From contig JBHJOP010000041.1 of the NCBI GenBank assembly GCA_050329575.1, forward strand, positions 1-64,000: DNA of 64,000 nucleotides, read 5' to 3'. The position numbers and the translations under genes were made by a program. Under the pieces are notes generated by a model. That model was not told the origin of the DNA and made no database searches. It worked only from the letters and a program-made list of their open reading frames with translations. How positions within the stretch are numbered: the first letter of the stretch is position 1; each line of letters opens with the position of its first letter. This stretch comes from JAUXFS01 sp050329575. Lineage in GTDB: Bacteria; Pseudomonadota; Alphaproteobacteria; Rhodospirillales; Defluviicoccaceae. Shown here piece after piece: positions 62,627-64,000 of the stretch.

Positions 62627-63793
62627 ATGACGGAATGCGTGGCGCTGATCGTCGCCGGCGGTCGAGGAACCCGGATGGGGGAAGGGCTGCCCAAGCAGTA
62701 TCGGGCGCTGGCCGGTCGGGCCCTGTTGTGGCATACCGCTCGCGCCTTCGTCGGCCATCCGGAGGTGGGCGCGGTGCGGGTCGTCATCCATCCCGACGAC
62801 CGCGACCTCTACAGGGCGGCGACCAGCGGCCTCGCCCTGATGGAGCCGGTTGCGGGAGGCGACAGCCGCCAGGAGTCGGCGTACCGCGGTCTTCAGAGCC
62901 TCGCCGACCGGCCGCCGCGAACGGTGCTCATCCACGATGCCGCGCGGCCGTTCGTCCCCCGCGATCTCGTCTCGCGCGTTCTCGCCGCCCTCGATACGCA
63001 GCCGGGAGCGATCCCGGCGCTGCCGGTTCGCGACACGTTGAAACGGAGCGACGACGACGAGGGCGGCCGGATCGCCGTCACGGTCGACCGCCGCGGGTTG
63101 TGGCAGGCGCAGACGCCGCAGGGCTTCCGCTTCGCCGAGATCATGGCCGCCCACCGCCGCTTCGCCGGCGCCGATCTCACCGACGATGCCGCCGTCGCCG
63201 AACGGGCGGGGCTGGCGGTGGCGCTGGTCGCCGGCGACGCCGACAACGTCAAGCTCACCACCGCGGACGACTTCCGGCGCGCCGAACGGGTCGCGGCCGC
63301 CGATCTCGAGGTCCGCACCGGCATCGGCTTCGACGTTCATCGGTTCGGCGACGGTGATCACGTCGTCCTCTGCGGCGTCGACATCCCCCACGACGGTGGC
63401 CTCGAGGGCCATTCGGATGCGGACGTCGGCCTCCATGCGTTGACCGACGCGCTGCTCGGCGCGATCGGGGCCGGTGACATCGGCAGCCACTTCCCGCCGA
63501 GCGATCCCCGGTGGCGCGGCGCGCCGTCGGAGATCTTCCTGCGTCGGGCCGGCGAACTGGTCGCCGCGGCGGGGGGACGGATCTGCAACCTGGACGTCAC
63601 CATCGTCTGCGAACGACCGCGGGTCGCCCCCCACCGCCAGGCGATGCGCGAGCGCATCGCCGCCATCCTCGCGCTCTCCCCCGAGCGGGTCAGCGTCAAG
63701 GGCACCACCACCGAGCGACTCGGCTTCACCGGCCGCGGAGAGGGGATCGCCGCACAGGCGATCGCCACGGTCCGCGTCCCAGTCGCCGGCTGA
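62627..63793 (+). CDS. ispDF: bifunctional IspD/IspF (MEP pathway)
   Basis: The 388-residue fusion joins two steps of isoprenoid synthesis. The N-terminal IspD part (about 1-225) has LIVAGGRGTRMGEGLPKQYR and IHDAARPFVPRD, and makes CDP-ME from MEP and CTP. The C-terminal IspF part (about 230-388) has GIGFDVHRFGDGDHVVLCG, HSDADVGLHALTDALLGAIG with its zinc ligands, and KGTTTERLGFTGRGEG, and forms the cyclic diphosphate. Such fusions are the rule in alphaproteobacteria. The ATG at 62627 is preceded by an overlapping GTG. Confidence 0.95.
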   Translation: MTECVALIVAGGRGTRMGEGLPKQYRALAGRALLWHTARAFVGHPEVGAVRVVIHPDDRDLYRAATSGLALMEPVAGGDSRQESAYRGLQSLADRPPRTVLIHDAARPFVPRDLVSRVLAALDTQPGAIPALPVRDTLKRSDDDEGGRIAVTVDRRGLWQAQTPQGFRFAEIMAAHRRFAGADLTDDAAVAERAGLAVALVAGDADNVKLTTADDFRRAERVAAADLEVRTGIGFDVHRFGDGDHVVLCGVDIPHDGGLEGHSDADVGLHALTDALLGAIGAGDIGSHFPPSDPRWRGAPSEIFLRRAGELVAAAGGRICNLDVTIVCERPRVAPHRQAMRERIAAILALSPERVSVKGTTTERLGFTGRGEGIAAQAIATVRVPVAG

Positions 63794-63803
63794 CCGCGAC
63801 GGT

Positions 63804-64000
63804 TCAGCGCGTCTCCTCGGCGATCCAGCGCAGGAAATCGGGATTGCCGGCGGCGATCGGCAGCGCGACGATACACGGACAGCCGTAGGAATGAAGTTGC
63901 TTTACGCGCGCGGTGAGGCGCTCGACGAGGTCGCTGCGGGTCTTCAGGATCAGCGACGCCTCCGCCTCTTCCTGAACCTCCCCCTGCCACCAGTAGACGG
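63804..64000 (-). CDS. cutA: divalent-cation tolerance protein CutA, 5' end beyond the window
   Basis: The C-terminal ~65 residues are visible: YWWQGEVQEEAEASLILKTR, VKQLHSYGCPCIVALPIAAG and NPDFLRWIAEETR before a TGA at 63804-63806. This is the conserved CutA1 core of strands and helices; the usual HPYE is HSYG here. CutA is a small trimer linked to copper tolerance, role unsettled. It converges with ispDF with a 10-base gap. Confidence 0.92.
   Translation of the reverse strand, partial: VYWWQGEVQEEAEASLILKTRSDLVERLTARVKQLHSYGCPCIVALPIAAGNPDFLRWIAEETR

Noticed and set aside
1..64000. CRISPR array, rRNA operon, intact prophage or conjugation genes
   Set aside because: No regularly spaced repeat arrays, rRNA core sequences, phage structural genes or relaxase were recognised.

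Overview
The window is GC-rich chromosomal DNA from an alphaproteobacterium, most likely a Rhodospirillales-type organism. The best evidence is the order dusB-ntrB-ntrC-ntrY-ntrX-trkA-dat-(HAD)-hfq-hflX next to a fused ispDF gene (48.6-63.8 kb), and the run mltB-rlpA-dacA-tmk-holB-metG-tatD (3.9-11.5 kb). Genus cannot be decided from the sequence alone. No rRNA, CRISPR array or intact prophage is visible.

Layout. 0-2.6 kb is an accessory patch: the 3' tip of an upstream gene, a DUF5343 gene coupled to a truncated TIGR02391-type gene, a broken IS630-type transposase, and about 0.9 kb with no credible gene but three copies of a short degenerate repeat. 2.6-12.4 kb is a minus-strand housekeeping run for the cell envelope, DNA replication and translation. 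12.4-19.1 kb holds a large hybrid histidine kinase and a single-domain response regulator, divergent from a three-gene unit: a pseudo-receiver protein with a KaiA/RsbU-like C-terminal domain, KaiB and KaiC. 19.4-29.1 kb is a tightly overlapping five-gene operon: TpsB transporter, TpsA exoprotein, CHAT-domain TPR lipoprotein, CHASE2 adenylate cyclase and a small FecR-like exported protein. A tRNA-Ser(UGA) at 29.2 kb is followed by an orphan gene and a TacA/TacT-type toxin-antitoxin pair.

31-49 kb is metabolic and envelope DNA: OsmC, a dienoyl-CoA-reductase-like SDR divergent from an acyl-CoA synthetase, YjbQ, a hemerythrin-like protein, gltX, gltA, gloA, an RND efflux pair, a pentapeptide protein, a YSC84/SYLF protein, a SpoIIAA-like protein and a CPA2-type cation/proton antiporter. 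49-64 kb carries an inositol-phosphatase family gene, hflX-hfq, a HAD phosphatase, dat, trkA, both Ntr two-component systems, dusB, a CcsA/YpjD-like membrane protein, ispDF and the 3' part of cutA.

The most notable content is the kai locus, which appears to pair KaiB and KaiC with a KaiA-like partner outside the cyanobacteria, and the TpsB-TpsA-CHAT-CHASE2 operon, which looks like an export system coupled to a protease-like lipoprotein and cAMP signalling.
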